Shown here piece by piece: positions 18,401 to 27,523 of a DNA stretch of 64,000 nt. The stretch's first letter is position 1, and each line of letters starts with the position of its first letter. Under the pieces are notes generated by a model that was not told where the DNA came from, searched no databases, and was given only the letters and a program-made list of their open reading frames with translations. The position numbers were made by a program, and so were the translations under genes. Origin of the DNA: Marinilabilia rubra (GTDB taxonomy: Bacteria > Bacteroidota > Bacteroidia > Bacteroidales > Marinilabiliaceae); assembly GCF_003121985.1 (NCBI RefSeq), contig NZ_QEWP01000011.1, forward strand, positions 62,001 to 126,000, read 5' to 3'.

Positions 18401-19284
18401 CATTCCAGTAATACCCGTATTGCACTATCGTTACTCACATGCTCTGTGCCATAAGAAAATTCAAACCTTTTGTCATTTGGAACTACTACAGCTAAATCCG
18501 CTATGTTAAAATCAGGATGTTGGCTCTGATAATCTATTGCATCATGATAGGGAAGTGTAAAACCATGGTTACCTTTAGGGCGGACTGTATGTAAAACCAT
18601 ATGTTCCCAATAGGCTGCACCGAAACGATTGTTACTTCCCTTATATGCTTCGGAAGGAATAATCTTCTTTATTTTTCCTACCCCGGCTAAAACCCTTCCG
18701 GAATCTTCAACAAATGGAACCTGCTTGGCATAAAAGAAAATTAATGATGCTTCGGGCTGAAGATGTTCAAAAAAGCAGTTTAGCAAAGCCTTTTGGTTAT
18801 TTATTTCCTGCACCCAGTTATCGTTTCCATTAGAAGCCCAATCTAGAGTAGGTTCTCTGGATTCATCGTAATTTAAATCAAATGTTTGTGCTTTATCCTT
18901 AGCATTCTCTTTAAGCATCCAATGGTAGGGTACTGCTGATGCGGAAAAAGAAGGTTGTGTAACCCTCGTGTCTTTTAAATGCCCATGGGTTGAGGGCGAG
19001 CTCTCAACATAAGGATGATGTAATGTTCTTTGAATAGAAAAAGGGGCCATAAATGTTGCTCTTTCTCCGATACATACAGGATAATCTTTCTCATCAAGCT
19101 CATTTAATGATTTGCCGGCTAGTTTTTCTTCTTTCTCATCATCCCGGTTTAATGCGCAGTTCTTTAGTATGAGACATGCTCCATTGTTTTTGGGATTGTT
19201 ACAAATACTTCCATCCCAAGCATTATCGTGCCAGGGAACACGAACTGATAAATGTTTTAGTATGTAACATGGATTGTGTTTCAT
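15466..19284 (-). CDS. RecD-like SF1 helicase with C-terminal nuclease-like domain
   Basis: 1272 residues. An N-terminal domain carries RVPWHDNAWDGSICNNP (about 16-32) and CLILKNC, a His/Cys-rich pattern I cannot name. The helicase core has Walker A IGPAGTGKTT (about 637), Walker B VILDEAS (about 725), LVGDHRQLPPIGAGRP (about 750) and the late motif ALTVHKAQGSEF (about 1058), as in RecD/TraA-type enzymes. The last 100 residues contain LPDFTI...VYFWEHCGM (D...E), consistent with a restriction-endonuclease-like fold. It sits between the GHKL-helicase and HsdR genes with gaps of 3-4 bases, so it is an integral part of this restriction locus. Its exact role is unknown. Confidence 0.85.
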   Translation of the reverse strand: MKHNPCYILKHLSVRVPWHDNAWDGSICNNPKNNGACLILKNCALNRDDEKEEKLAGKSLNELDEKDYPVCIGERATFMAPFSIQRTLHHPYVESSPSTHGHLKDTRVTQPSFSASAVPYHWMLKENAKDKAQTFDLNYDESREPTLDWASNGNDNWVQEINNQKALLNCFFEHLQPEASLIFFYAKQVPFVEDSGRVLAGVGKIKKIIPSEAYKGSNNRFGAAYWEHMVLHTVRPKGNHGFTLPYHDAIDYQSQHPDFNIADLAVVVPNDKRFEFSYGTEHVSNDSAIRVLLECIKSLEKAEELGIGENHKQSIQWIHNEIAQLEKLRGVYPGMGSALCAFGIEKGHFVAANIINQLQDENENPWALFEKALDNPEGILSETIHALIPFNTKKLYKRLNAKSTPTRIQFLHLISRFDLSIEQAIALYIEEEREAIGVKRNDDEYLENPYLIFEDLRHTLMPVALSTIDLGMYIKNAPDNLLPNNLLLDDPFEINRIRALTIQQLELSALQGHTLLPRKELIKQIRALSLSPECAINSDYFELAEECFEGSIVFEEMKNGDSAYQLKRLSHARNIINQKITDRVNGKRLSLDADWRNLIDNALKPFTEGQPDEQELKARKEKGASLKEIAESRFSVLIGPAGTGKTTLLTILATHEEVENNGVLLLAPTGKARVRMEDIAKNIQVTAKTLAQFLSAYDRYNAEIQQYVFSQRYCDEKYDTVILDEASMLTEEMLATTLDCIKGVKRFILVGDHRQLPPIGAGRPFVDIIQHLKPENIANAFPRVGKGYAELTIKRRQGGSKREDLQLAEWFSGEALEPGADSIINQMLTQPNSKYLRLEHWETEADFETIFEKVLVEELDLDSIEDIQSFNQSLGSTDGRYFNNSYDANYFKIEPSVNKIESWQILSPIKEKLFGVKAINRKIHKLFRVKKVEYAIKGAKKSFYKDGKLIEYQEKKLPKPVGLEQIVYGDKVLNLGNHHRDFVKPKEDSLAYLANGEIGIVTGQFKRKKAKFKGQPQFVEIEFSSQKGFTYSFTSKDFKEESDVPIELAYALTVHKAQGSEFGKVFLVVPNPCFLLSREMLYTSLTRQKDKVIILFQGNAFDIKGLASPLKSDTLSRITNLFVKPELVEVEGNYLEKNLIHQASDGKMLRSKSELLIYQRLLDKNLNPLYEKKLTIKEVEKLPDFTIENEDSGEVYFWEHCGMLFDEEYKNRWEEKYQWYIENNILPFEEGGGENGILIITEDKASRMEDGSLRGAISVKEIDEIIEKVFKK

Positions 19285-19288
19285 AATA

Positions 19289-22200
19289 TTATTTTCTCAA
19301 TTGTATATCAATTGCAGTATTCCCTGCCTTAATAAAATATTTCATATCTACCTGGCCGAATACATTGATGTTGTCGTGACCTGTCAGGTAACTATTTTGT
19401 ACAATAAAATCAGAATCACCGAATAATATTTTTTCAATGTATTTGCTGCTAATTATAGAAGCATTATTTCCTAATATTTCCTGCATATTTTGCATATGCG
19501 GGTTGTTTTTAATTTGATGAAAGGGGTTAAGAATCCACAGGTAATCTCTTGCTCGGCTTATTGCAACATTGTATACATATTCCTTGCTTAACAATGAGTT
19601 TTTATGACCAGTATAGTAGTGATTATTCGGATTTATTACTAAAATTATTATGTCGCATTGGTCACCCTGAAATCCATGAACTGTATCACATTTAATTTGT
19701 AAATTTTTTGATATTCCAGAAGCAACAATTAGTTTATTCATTAGAAGTGCCTGAGCTTTATATGGGCTAATAACACCAATTGAATAATTGGTATTTTCAG
19801 TATTACAATTATTCAGGAACTTGACTATTTCTGATGCCAGAATTCCTGCATACACGTGATAAGAACTGTACAGAAGTTTACGGGGTTGCAGGACAGAGGT
19901 GTCATGATCAATTGAGAAATTAATTAAAGAAACAGGATTGTTCAATGTATCAATAAAATTTTCTGGCAATGTTTTACGAGGTTCTTTTGATAAATTACGT
20001 CCGTGATATAAAAGATCTTCGTAAGAAAACTCACTAAATAATTTCCCAATAGCCTCAATGCTGCGAAACTGGGTGTTAAGATTTTCAATAATGTCATTTT
20101 TTCTTTTTGTTTTCTCCTGCTCTTCTTTGTCAAAACTGTGAATATTTAGCATCTTGTATATGCTTTCGTCGTCCAGATTTAGGCTTTCCAGATTTTTGTC
20201 ACTTGTATCCACAATGGCGGGTATTTGCTTGGGGTCTCCTGCTACTAAATAATTTGTATTGGAATTAACCTCCTTTAGACTTAGAAGTGCAAAAACAATA
20301 TAGGGTAAGCTAATCATAGATGATTCGTCAAAAATCACCAAATCCCACAATGCTTCTTTTTCAAAAAGTTTGAAATGTGCACCATGCTCTTTGCTTATCT
20401 TATAGTAAGGAAAGCGGTGAATTGTAGAAATTATAACGTTGGCACCATCAAAGACTAAATCATTCAGCGATACTTGATAGATATCCTCATCGAGCTGCTC
20501 TAACTCAGGGTCAGTAGCGCTTCCGATGCGAATAACAGATAACCCCACATTGTCGACAATTAATTTTTTTGCCAATACGTCGCCTGCTTTGTTTGTAGGA
20601 ACCAAAACCAATACTTTGAATATTGGGTTCTTTAAATATTCCTCTTTCAGTATTTTACAGATTTTTGTTGTCTTGCCAGTACCTGGAGGGCCATATATAA
20701 AATGCAGAGGTTGCATTGCCTCCTGAATATTTTCCCATGGTGTAATAATTTTTTCGTTGGTAAAAACATCGTATAAGCGCTGAACTAAATCGAGGTTAGG
20801 AGAGAAGTTTATCTTGATATTAACAACCTGGCTAAAATTTGATGAAAATTTTGATTCTATTCCTTTAGGAATGTACGTAAGTAAATCTTGTCCTTTTTTA
20901 GAGACACCTTCAACAATGATGTTTACTTTCAAGCCACTTCGGAAAACCAAATTAATGCTAAAATCCTCAAAGGCCTCAATATTCATTGGTATCATGCTGT
21001 TGGCCCCTCTCAGGATAAAGTATTTATCCGATTTTTTGCCATTTATTGAATAGGGTTCAATACTTTGGAAGGAGATTGATTTTTGATCTGTAGTATCCGC
21101 TATTTCTTCAAATGTAAGTAGGTAGTTAATGTATGATTTAAACCAGTTGTAAGAATACCTTTCATTGGTTTTTATGTCCTCGACTATCTCATTCCGTTGT
21201 TCATCTTTGTTTCTTTCCTTCAAACTTTCGAGTAATAGCTTTGTGTCTTCGTTATCAAACTCATCTTTACCACTTGCTGTAAGTGTATTGTAGAAAGCTG
21301 CCAGCATTTTATTGCGGTCATTGATTAATTCTTCTAACCAATCAGCAAGATCAGATTTTTCATCTTCAACCAAGCTGCTTTTTAATGCTTCCAGGGAAAT
21401 ATCTGAGCGATAGTATAATTTCTTATTGGTTTCATGCTCGTCGTCAAGATAGTAGTCAGCAAAAGAAACCTTGCCGATAAAAATTTCATCGTTGCGAGTT
21501 TTTGCAAAAGCTCCATACTCAATTTTCGGAATTCTAAACAACTGAATTCCGTATTTTTTCAACCACGATTTATAAAATGGTTCATCATGTTCAGTGAAAT
21601 CTTCCGGCTCGATGAAATAATAGTAAATTACCAACTGCTCATAACTTTCTCTTACAAATTCTAGGTATTCTTCATTATGAACAATGACCTGAAACGATTC
21701 GAACAGTTTTTCAGTGACTTCGGCATTAGCATTCTTAATTAATATTTCATAGTCAAACATTTCTAAAAAATAAGGCCAAACTCCCTGCTGGTTACCTAAT
21801 AATATCAATTCATTTGAATACCATACAGGTATTCTTAATTCTTTGTTTTCTCCGGCATTTAAAAGCGTTAAAATGATTTCATTTATTTGATGGTGTTTTT
21901 GAGAGTTTGCTTTAAAAGGCAGAGCTTTTTCTGTCTGCTCGAAGAATCCATCAGCAAGGCCAACCAGCGTATTTGAAAGAAAAACGGTTGGAATGCCTGC
22001 TATGCTAACGGGAATTATACTCTGATTCTCGGAATCCATAAACCATTTTCTCAGCCTGGCAATATCACTCCCGTTGGTTTGCACACCCAATGCTCTTAAA
22101 AATGAGATTCTATCTTGTTCATTCTCTTTTACCCAATCAAGTATTGAATTATTCAGTTTTTCACTTTCTAAAATAAAATCTGAGTAAATTGAGAGTCTTG

Positions 22201-25200
22201 GATTGAAAGAAAAAATTTCTTCCCACGGTTCTTTATCTTTATTTATTCTTTGTTCATGGGGTGTTAGGTGCCAGCGTCCAAAAAGGTATTTTAATTTTTT
22301 AATATCATGGATTTCTGTATTTAAGACCTTGGAAGAGGACCCACGCTGAAAAAGGAAAAATGGAATAATATATTCATCTGGTTCGTTTTCGAGACTTGCG
22401 TTGTTTTTTCCATAATAAAAGACTTCTTTTTCTTTTAACTTAAGCAGGGTTGCAAGGCTATTATAATCTTCCGCCAAAACGTATTCCTTATCATAAAACT
22501 CAATGGTTGGAATTCCTGGCAAAACCCAATTGTCCTTAAGTTTTTGCCACTTACCAGCGGCATCCCGTACTTTGAACTTATTTAGAGTATCGTGTCCAAA
22601 ATGTGAAGACAACAAAACAAGTATGAGTTGATGAGCATTTCGTAGTTGTCCATCAGATAGATTCTTTTCAAAATGTTTTATCAACTCCTCTGTAACGTCA
22701 CCAGATTCAATTCTGAAAATCCTAGTTGCTTCTTTCCGAGTAAGCAGTTCTCGGTTTGTTGCTTCATCAGCAAAAACCAATATTTTACGGATTGCCCCGT
22801 CATCCTCCAAACCAAGAATTAGGGTACGAGATAGTTTAATAACTGAAGTTCCGTTATGAACAATTACATCATCATTAGCCGAATCAATTGAATTTAGCAG
22901 GAATTGAGAATCTTTTTCTTTAAAAATAATTTTGGCCTGTAACTGTAATCTTTCAATTTTGTCACCGGACAAAAGTCTTTTAATTAACCCGAGTACAACT
23001 TCATTAATTTTTTCATCCTCCCAGGTCAAATCCAGAGGCAGTTCATCCAGCGCCTTGAATAATCGTGCCAATGTTTCTTCATCTTCTTGCAGTAAAGCCT
23101 CAATTAAATCTGTTTTTTGTTCTTCATTTTTACAATTGGATTTTTCAATTAAAAACTCAGCCAATGCCATTCCTTGTAGGGGAACCATTTTTGAATAGCC
23201 ATTAAGGGTTTCAGGTAACTGAAGCAATACTTCACCGAGGTATTTTTCGATGTACTTTTTTATTTTTTTGTTTTCGGTGAAATAGTTAGAAATGTCATTT
23301 CGGATGCAATGATATGACCTTTCTTCATTTTTGTAAACTGAATAATCGGCAAATAAATTGATGTTGCATACGCTGCAAAATCTGAGAAAAGAATGAATTT
23401 CATCTGGGTTAAAGATGTACTGATTTTTAGTAATGACCTTATTTGGAGAATTAATTAGAAATGGGATTTGGTTATGGACTGAAAGAAAAAACTCATCCGG
23501 AATTTGAAGTCCTAATTTATCATCAACTATATCCTGTATCTGGGAATATTTTTCAGAATCGATTTTTTGCAGGATCTCATTGAAATAGGGTGATTCTGTT
23601 TTTGAAAAGATCCCTTTGAAAAATATGCCTCCTTCATCCGTTAATTGTAATTCCTCATCTGCACTATATTTGCTTTCCTCGTAGTACTGTTTTATTTGGT
23701 CAAAGACAATGTATCTGTCTTCGGGGTCTTTTTGCATTAATTGCTGTGAAATTGTACTCCAAAACGCGTAAATGATATTCTCATAAATCAATGTTTTGTC
23801 GCGTAGAAGGTATCGGTCGACATCAACATGCTGCTCACTTTTATCCATCAAAAATGGCTTGAGCCAAGGAATTTCAGTACTTCTTAAGATGTTTTTTATC
23901 TTAACACAATTACCTAATTTGTTTTTAAACAACTTTAATTCACCAAGCCGTTCACTGCGTCTTCCTTCTTCTATCATGTTCCTGAATACCCAAAAAATAT
24001 TTAGCTTCTCCTGAGAGTTTAATTTTTGAGTATCAGAGTTGCTGACAATTTCAATCAGTTTAGCCTGACTCCTGAGTTGAGAATCGGGGCTTAAGTAAGG
24101 GGCATATTTGCTGAAGAACTGGTAGCTGTCTAAGCTTATTTTGGTTGTTTTAATACCAATTTTCTGCAACTCATTTTCTGTATCCTCCAGTTTGTTGTGT
24201 AATACAATATATCCGTCATCTTGTTTCTCAACCAACTCATTGTCGCTTAAGAGTGAACTATCCGAGAACTCAAAAATTTTCAGATTTTTCAGATTTTGTT
24301 TAAAATGCTCTGAGCGGACTTTTTCATGGCTTTCTTTATCGAGTTCTTTTAAAATGATTTCAATCCGACTTTTATCCTCCTCTATCCAGTTATTTACATA
24401 AATGCTAATTCCTTCTTTGGATAAAAGTTGGAAAATGTCGAAAACCAACGGGTGTAGTTTTTCAATGGCTTTATACCTTATTAGATCAGGGGCTTCGGCT
24501 CCCCAATAAAACCAGGTGAGGTGATGCATTCCATAAGCCTCAAGGGGGAGATTAACTGCAGTTGTTTTTATTCTTGGTTGAGTAGATGACAAGGTGAATT
24601 CATCTGTATTATTCTCTTTTACCGGGACTATTCTTTTTAAAACCCTGGTTATTTCATTGATAAAAGGTTCTTTTACCCATTGGCGTTCGTAATTGGAGCT
24701 TTCACTAGAAGTTAATAAGGAGGCATAAAGGTTCAGGAAGTTTTTCTTGTCTTTTGGATTATCTGACTTATACAATTTTAGTAGTTCGTCCTCAAGACGG
24801 TTTGCAATGGTTTTTAATAAGCGTTCATTAATACCATCTTCGCCTGTAGTCCCTTTATGCAGGAAAGTACGGGAACTAGCTTTATAAAAGGCATTGGAAT
24901 GTAGTACAAAATTAAAATTGTGTACCTCTTCGCTTAAAGGGAAGTAAAGATAGAAATTGGGAGCTCCCTTGAAATAGTCTTCCATGCTATCGTAATCCCG
25001 GAATCCAAATAAAACCTCAATATCCGATTCGCGTGAAAGTTTAGCTTTCTGTTCAGAGGTTAATTCAACCTCATTTCTTACGCCAAAACGAATGTATATG
25101 TATTCACTTAGATGCTCTGCTTTTGTAATCTCAAAATAAAGGTAATTAAGAGATGGTTTTTTAATAGGTGCCTCCCTGTTTAACTGAACGGTCTGGAGTG

Positions 25201-26158
25201 TATGTTTTTTCCGAATTTCTTCTTCAGCGGTTTCCTGAAGAATTGCCAACGAAAAACGTACTCCTTCCGCTAAGTTTTTATCGGCTAAATCATTTTCTTT
25301 ACCAGTGCCGAGCTTGATGAAAAAGAGTGCTCCTTGTTCGTAAATTTCATCATTCAGGTATTCTCGGTAATTGTTAACCCACCGGCATAATGTTTGGTAT
25401 TCTGATTGATTAAAAACAGGGGAGGTGATTTTTGTACCATCTGATAAGCGAATGTTTTCAGCAAAGGTGGTGTTTTCAGGTAGTGCTGGGAAGCAGGTGA
25501 TCAGAATTTTAAACAACCAAGGATTATTGTCAGTAATGAGGTAATTTTGATTTTCTTTTCTCTTAAATAGAACAGGCTGTGGTTCAGGGTTTGAACCTGA
25601 GGCGAGTGCACCCAGTTCACGGTTTTGCCAGCTAAAAAGAATTGGACCAGATGGTTGATTGTTATTGAGAAGTTCTTCCAATCCATTGTCTTTACCAACC
25701 AGGCGGTGCGCCAGTTTAAAACCGATACCGAATTTACCAATATTTTGACTGTCGGCAGTTTTTGTTGATGAACCTACATTGAGAATGGAACGAACACTAT
25801 CAAAATTGAACATATCGCCATTGTTGGCAATAAGCAGGTAATTGTTTCCGTCGATTTCGTCCTTTCCCCAGGCCATAGTAAAATGACTGGCTCCGGCATC
25901 AACTGCATTTTGAAGAAATTCGTAAACCGCCTGCCCATCTTTTGCCATATCCAGAAAACTGGATAAGAAGTTGCCAATTCCTTCTTCTGCATTTCCGTAT
26001 CCTTCTTTATCTCCATGGTAAAGTGCGAACCATCCATATTTTCGTTTTTCTTCTTTATCGTGAAAATTTCCGATAAAATGTTCATCTACTTGTGAGGCAT
26101 CAACAGGTCTGATTGATTTATAAAATTCTCGATATTGCCGGATGTTTTTTATTTTCAT
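19289..26158 (-). CDS. Giant GHKL-ATPase and SF1-helicase fusion
   Basis: 2289 residues. At the N-terminus is a GHKL (HSP90/MutL/sacsin-like) ATPase: EFLQNAVDAGAS (80-91), IANNGDMFNFD (110-120), STKTADSQNIGKFGIGFK (131-148). About 1600 residues of mostly helical, unassigned sequence follow. The C-terminus is an Upf1/Dna2-type SF1 helicase: YGPPGTGKTTK (about 1815), VIFDESSM (about 1943), LVAGDPKQIPAI, DTVHGFQGDQCD and NVAISRARDYLWIL (about 2200). GHKL ATPases with helicases in restriction loci are a known theme (MutL/MORC-like ATPases), but this long single-chain version between HsdS and HsdR is unusual. It is likely a DNA clamp or translocase working with the restriction complex. Confidence 0.88.
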   Translation of the reverse strand: MKIKNIRQYREFYKSIRPVDASQVDEHFIGNFHDKEEKRKYGWFALYHGDKEGYGNAEEGIGNFLSSFLDMAKDGQAVYEFLQNAVDAGASHFTMAWGKDEIDGNNYLLIANNGDMFNFDSVRSILNVGSSTKTADSQNIGKFGIGFKLAHRLVGKDNGLEELLNNNQPSGPILFSWQNRELGALASGSNPEPQPVLFKRKENQNYLITDNNPWLFKILITCFPALPENTTFAENIRLSDGTKITSPVFNQSEYQTLCRWVNNYREYLNDEIYEQGALFFIKLGTGKENDLADKNLAEGVRFSLAILQETAEEEIRKKHTLQTVQLNREAPIKKPSLNYLYFEITKAEHLSEYIYIRFGVRNEVELTSEQKAKLSRESDIEVLFGFRDYDSMEDYFKGAPNFYLYFPLSEEVHNFNFVLHSNAFYKASSRTFLHKGTTGEDGINERLLKTIANRLEDELLKLYKSDNPKDKKNFLNLYASLLTSSESSNYERQWVKEPFINEITRVLKRIVPVKENNTDEFTLSSTQPRIKTTAVNLPLEAYGMHHLTWFYWGAEAPDLIRYKAIEKLHPLVFDIFQLLSKEGISIYVNNWIEEDKSRIEIILKELDKESHEKVRSEHFKQNLKNLKIFEFSDSSLLSDNELVEKQDDGYIVLHNKLEDTENELQKIGIKTTKISLDSYQFFSKYAPYLSPDSQLRSQAKLIEIVSNSDTQKLNSQEKLNIFWVFRNMIEEGRRSERLGELKLFKNKLGNCVKIKNILRSTEIPWLKPFLMDKSEQHVDVDRYLLRDKTLIYENIIYAFWSTISQQLMQKDPEDRYIVFDQIKQYYEESKYSADEELQLTDEGGIFFKGIFSKTESPYFNEILQKIDSEKYSQIQDIVDDKLGLQIPDEFFLSVHNQIPFLINSPNKVITKNQYIFNPDEIHSFLRFCSVCNINLFADYSVYKNEERSYHCIRNDISNYFTENKKIKKYIEKYLGEVLLQLPETLNGYSKMVPLQGMALAEFLIEKSNCKNEEQKTDLIEALLQEDEETLARLFKALDELPLDLTWEDEKINEVVLGLIKRLLSGDKIERLQLQAKIIFKEKDSQFLLNSIDSANDDVIVHNGTSVIKLSRTLILGLEDDGAIRKILVFADEATNRELLTRKEATRIFRIESGDVTEELIKHFEKNLSDGQLRNAHQLILVLLSSHFGHDTLNKFKVRDAAGKWQKLKDNWVLPGIPTIEFYDKEYVLAEDYNSLATLLKLKEKEVFYYGKNNASLENEPDEYIIPFFLFQRGSSSKVLNTEIHDIKKLKYLFGRWHLTPHEQRINKDKEPWEEIFSFNPRLSIYSDFILESEKLNNSILDWVKENEQDRISFLRALGVQTNGSDIARLRKWFMDSENQSIIPVSIAGIPTVFLSNTLVGLADGFFEQTEKALPFKANSQKHHQINEIILTLLNAGENKELRIPVWYSNELILLGNQQGVWPYFLEMFDYEILIKNANAEVTEKLFESFQVIVHNEEYLEFVRESYEQLVIYYYFIEPEDFTEHDEPFYKSWLKKYGIQLFRIPKIEYGAFAKTRNDEIFIGKVSFADYYLDDEHETNKKLYYRSDISLEALKSSLVEDEKSDLADWLEELINDRNKMLAAFYNTLTASGKDEFDNEDTKLLLESLKERNKDEQRNEIVEDIKTNERYSYNWFKSYINYLLTFEEIADTTDQKSISFQSIEPYSINGKKSDKYFILRGANSMIPMNIEAFEDFSINLVFRSGLKVNIIVEGVSKKGQDLLTYIPKGIESKFSSNFSQVVNIKINFSPNLDLVQRLYDVFTNEKIITPWENIQEAMQPLHFIYGPPGTGKTTKICKILKEEYLKNPIFKVLVLVPTNKAGDVLAKKLIVDNVGLSVIRIGSATDPELEQLDEDIYQVSLNDLVFDGANVIISTIHRFPYYKISKEHGAHFKLFEKEALWDLVIFDESSMISLPYIVFALLSLKEVNSNTNYLVAGDPKQIPAIVDTSDKNLESLNLDDESIYKMLNIHSFDKEEQEKTKRKNDIIENLNTQFRSIEAIGKLFSEFSYEDLLYHGRNLSKEPRKTLPENFIDTLNNPVSLINFSIDHDTSVLQPRKLLYSSYHVYAGILASEIVKFLNNCNTENTNYSIGVISPYKAQALLMNKLIVASGISKNLQIKCDTVHGFQGDQCDIIILVINPNNHYYTGHKNSLLSKEYVYNVAISRARDYLWILNPFHQIKNNPHMQNMQEILGNNASIISSKYIEKILFGDSDFIVQNSYLTGHDNINVFGQVDMKYFIKAGNTAIDIQLRK

Positions 26159-26189
26159 TTCTCTATGAGTTTTTAATTTTTATTGGCAA

Positions 26190-26207
26190 TCCCGAGAGGT
26201 GTCGGGA
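26190..26207. repeat. Small perfect hairpin between hsdS and the GHKL-helicase gene
   Basis: TCCCGA and TCGGGA with a 6-base loop, in the only sizeable gap (99 bases) of the operon. There is no following T-run on the coding strand. It may reduce or tune read-through, or be an intergenic repeat. Confidence 0.4.
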
Positions 26208-26257
26208 GAACTCTTATATCATAGTTTATGGTTTATCCCTTAATCATGGGTTTTTCA

Positions 26258-27523
26258 TTATTTTGTATAGGTTTCTTTAATTAAATGATTTACCCGCACT
26301 TTGCCACTTAACAGATCTTGCATGAGGCCAGTCTTTAATAACTTTAACTTCATATTTTTAGCTTCAATTATAGACTTGTAATAATTGACGTTTTGTATTT
26401 TGTCAATTATAAATTCTTGTTCTTTAATATTTTTGGGTACAAGAATTGGAAGACTTTGTAAACTGGCTTTATTAAGTTTAAATCGGCCAGCTCCCTGGCG
26501 AGTCAAATAAAATGTTATATCACGATGATTAAAAAAATAATGAATCCATTTAGTTGAACAAGCATTGGTGCCTCTTAATATATGTGCGTGGTTACTTACA
26601 TTGAATTTGCCATTTACTAAAATTGTTTGTTCTTGAAAAGCCCATTTAAGATAATGGTCACCATCTTCTCCAATTAAAACAAATTCTCCATCAAGACGAT
26701 ATTCGTTGATTTTATCAATAATACCTGTTGCTCCGTAATAAGGATAATCACCGTTCATTGCCTCACGTACTTTTGCTGAAAGAGGCAAACGCTTATTATT
26801 ATGCAACTCCATTACAGAATCAAGAGTTTTACAATCCCACTCCACCGGAATTCTCCCCAAAGGACTATCTTTAAACTCATGGGTTTCTTGCCTGCGGATA
26901 TTGCCATTTTCGTCAATGCCTTTGGTGAGTAGGTCTTGCATTAAGCCGGTTTTAATACGTTGGTATTTGGCAATAAGCTGTTCAGTTTCGGTAATGGCTT
27001 CATCTACTTTGGAAAGTATGGTGGCGATTTGGTGTTGTTCGGTGGGGGATTTGGGGAGTAAAAAGCTTAAACTTTCAATTTGCTTTGGGCTTATATTTTT
27101 TTGTGCCCCGCCCGCAAAAAATGCTTCTAATTCTCTTTGAATTATACCTGAAGAAACAAGATAAAACAAATACTTATTATCAATGTTTTCTTGAACATGA
27201 AACCTTCCAACTCTTTGATTCAGAATATATGGTAAGTTGCCATGCTTAAGCATACATACTTTACCCAAATCACCCGTTAATCCAATTAAAACATCATTTT
27301 TATTTAATAAAAAGGGAGAATGAGTTTTTTTAAATATTGAAGATACATAAACTAAATCTTTAAATTGGAAGGTCCCATTCCCGACATTACCAATACGAAC
27401 AAGTAGAATACCTTCCTCTTTGTAATCACTGGATTTGAAAGCATACCCTCCTTGCACTTTAAAGATATTTTCACCCGATATAAACTTCCACCCTTCCGGT
27501 ATTTTCGCTTGATTTTCCTCCAT
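26258..27523 (-). CDS. hsdS: Type I restriction enzyme specificity subunit
   Basis: 421 residues with two target-recognition domains (about 1-160 and 215-370). Each is followed by a conserved helical spacer ending in the repeated sequence KTGLMQDLL (about 195 and 405). The first half opens IPEGWKFISGENIFKVQGG and the second IPVEWDCKTLDSV, the typical HsdS repeat structure. It recognises a bipartite DNA site for the methylase and nuclease. The start overlaps the HsdM stop in TAATG. It appears intact. Confidence 0.93.
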   Translation of the reverse strand: MEENQAKIPEGWKFISGENIFKVQGGYAFKSSDYKEEGILLVRIGNVGNGTFQFKDLVYVSSIFKKTHSPFLLNKNDVLIGLTGDLGKVCMLKHGNLPYILNQRVGRFHVQENIDNKYLFYLVSSGIIQRELEAFFAGGAQKNISPKQIESLSFLLPKSPTEQHQIATILSKVDEAITETEQLIAKYQRIKTGLMQDLLTKGIDENGNIRRQETHEFKDSPLGRIPVEWDCKTLDSVMELHNNKRLPLSAKVREAMNGDYPYYGATGIIDKINEYRLDGEFVLIGEDGDHYLKWAFQEQTILVNGKFNVSNHAHILRGTNACSTKWIHYFFNHRDITFYLTRQGAGRFKLNKASLQSLPILVPKNIKEQEFIIDKIQNVNYYKSIIEAKNMKLKLLKTGLMQDLLSGKVRVNHLIKETYTK

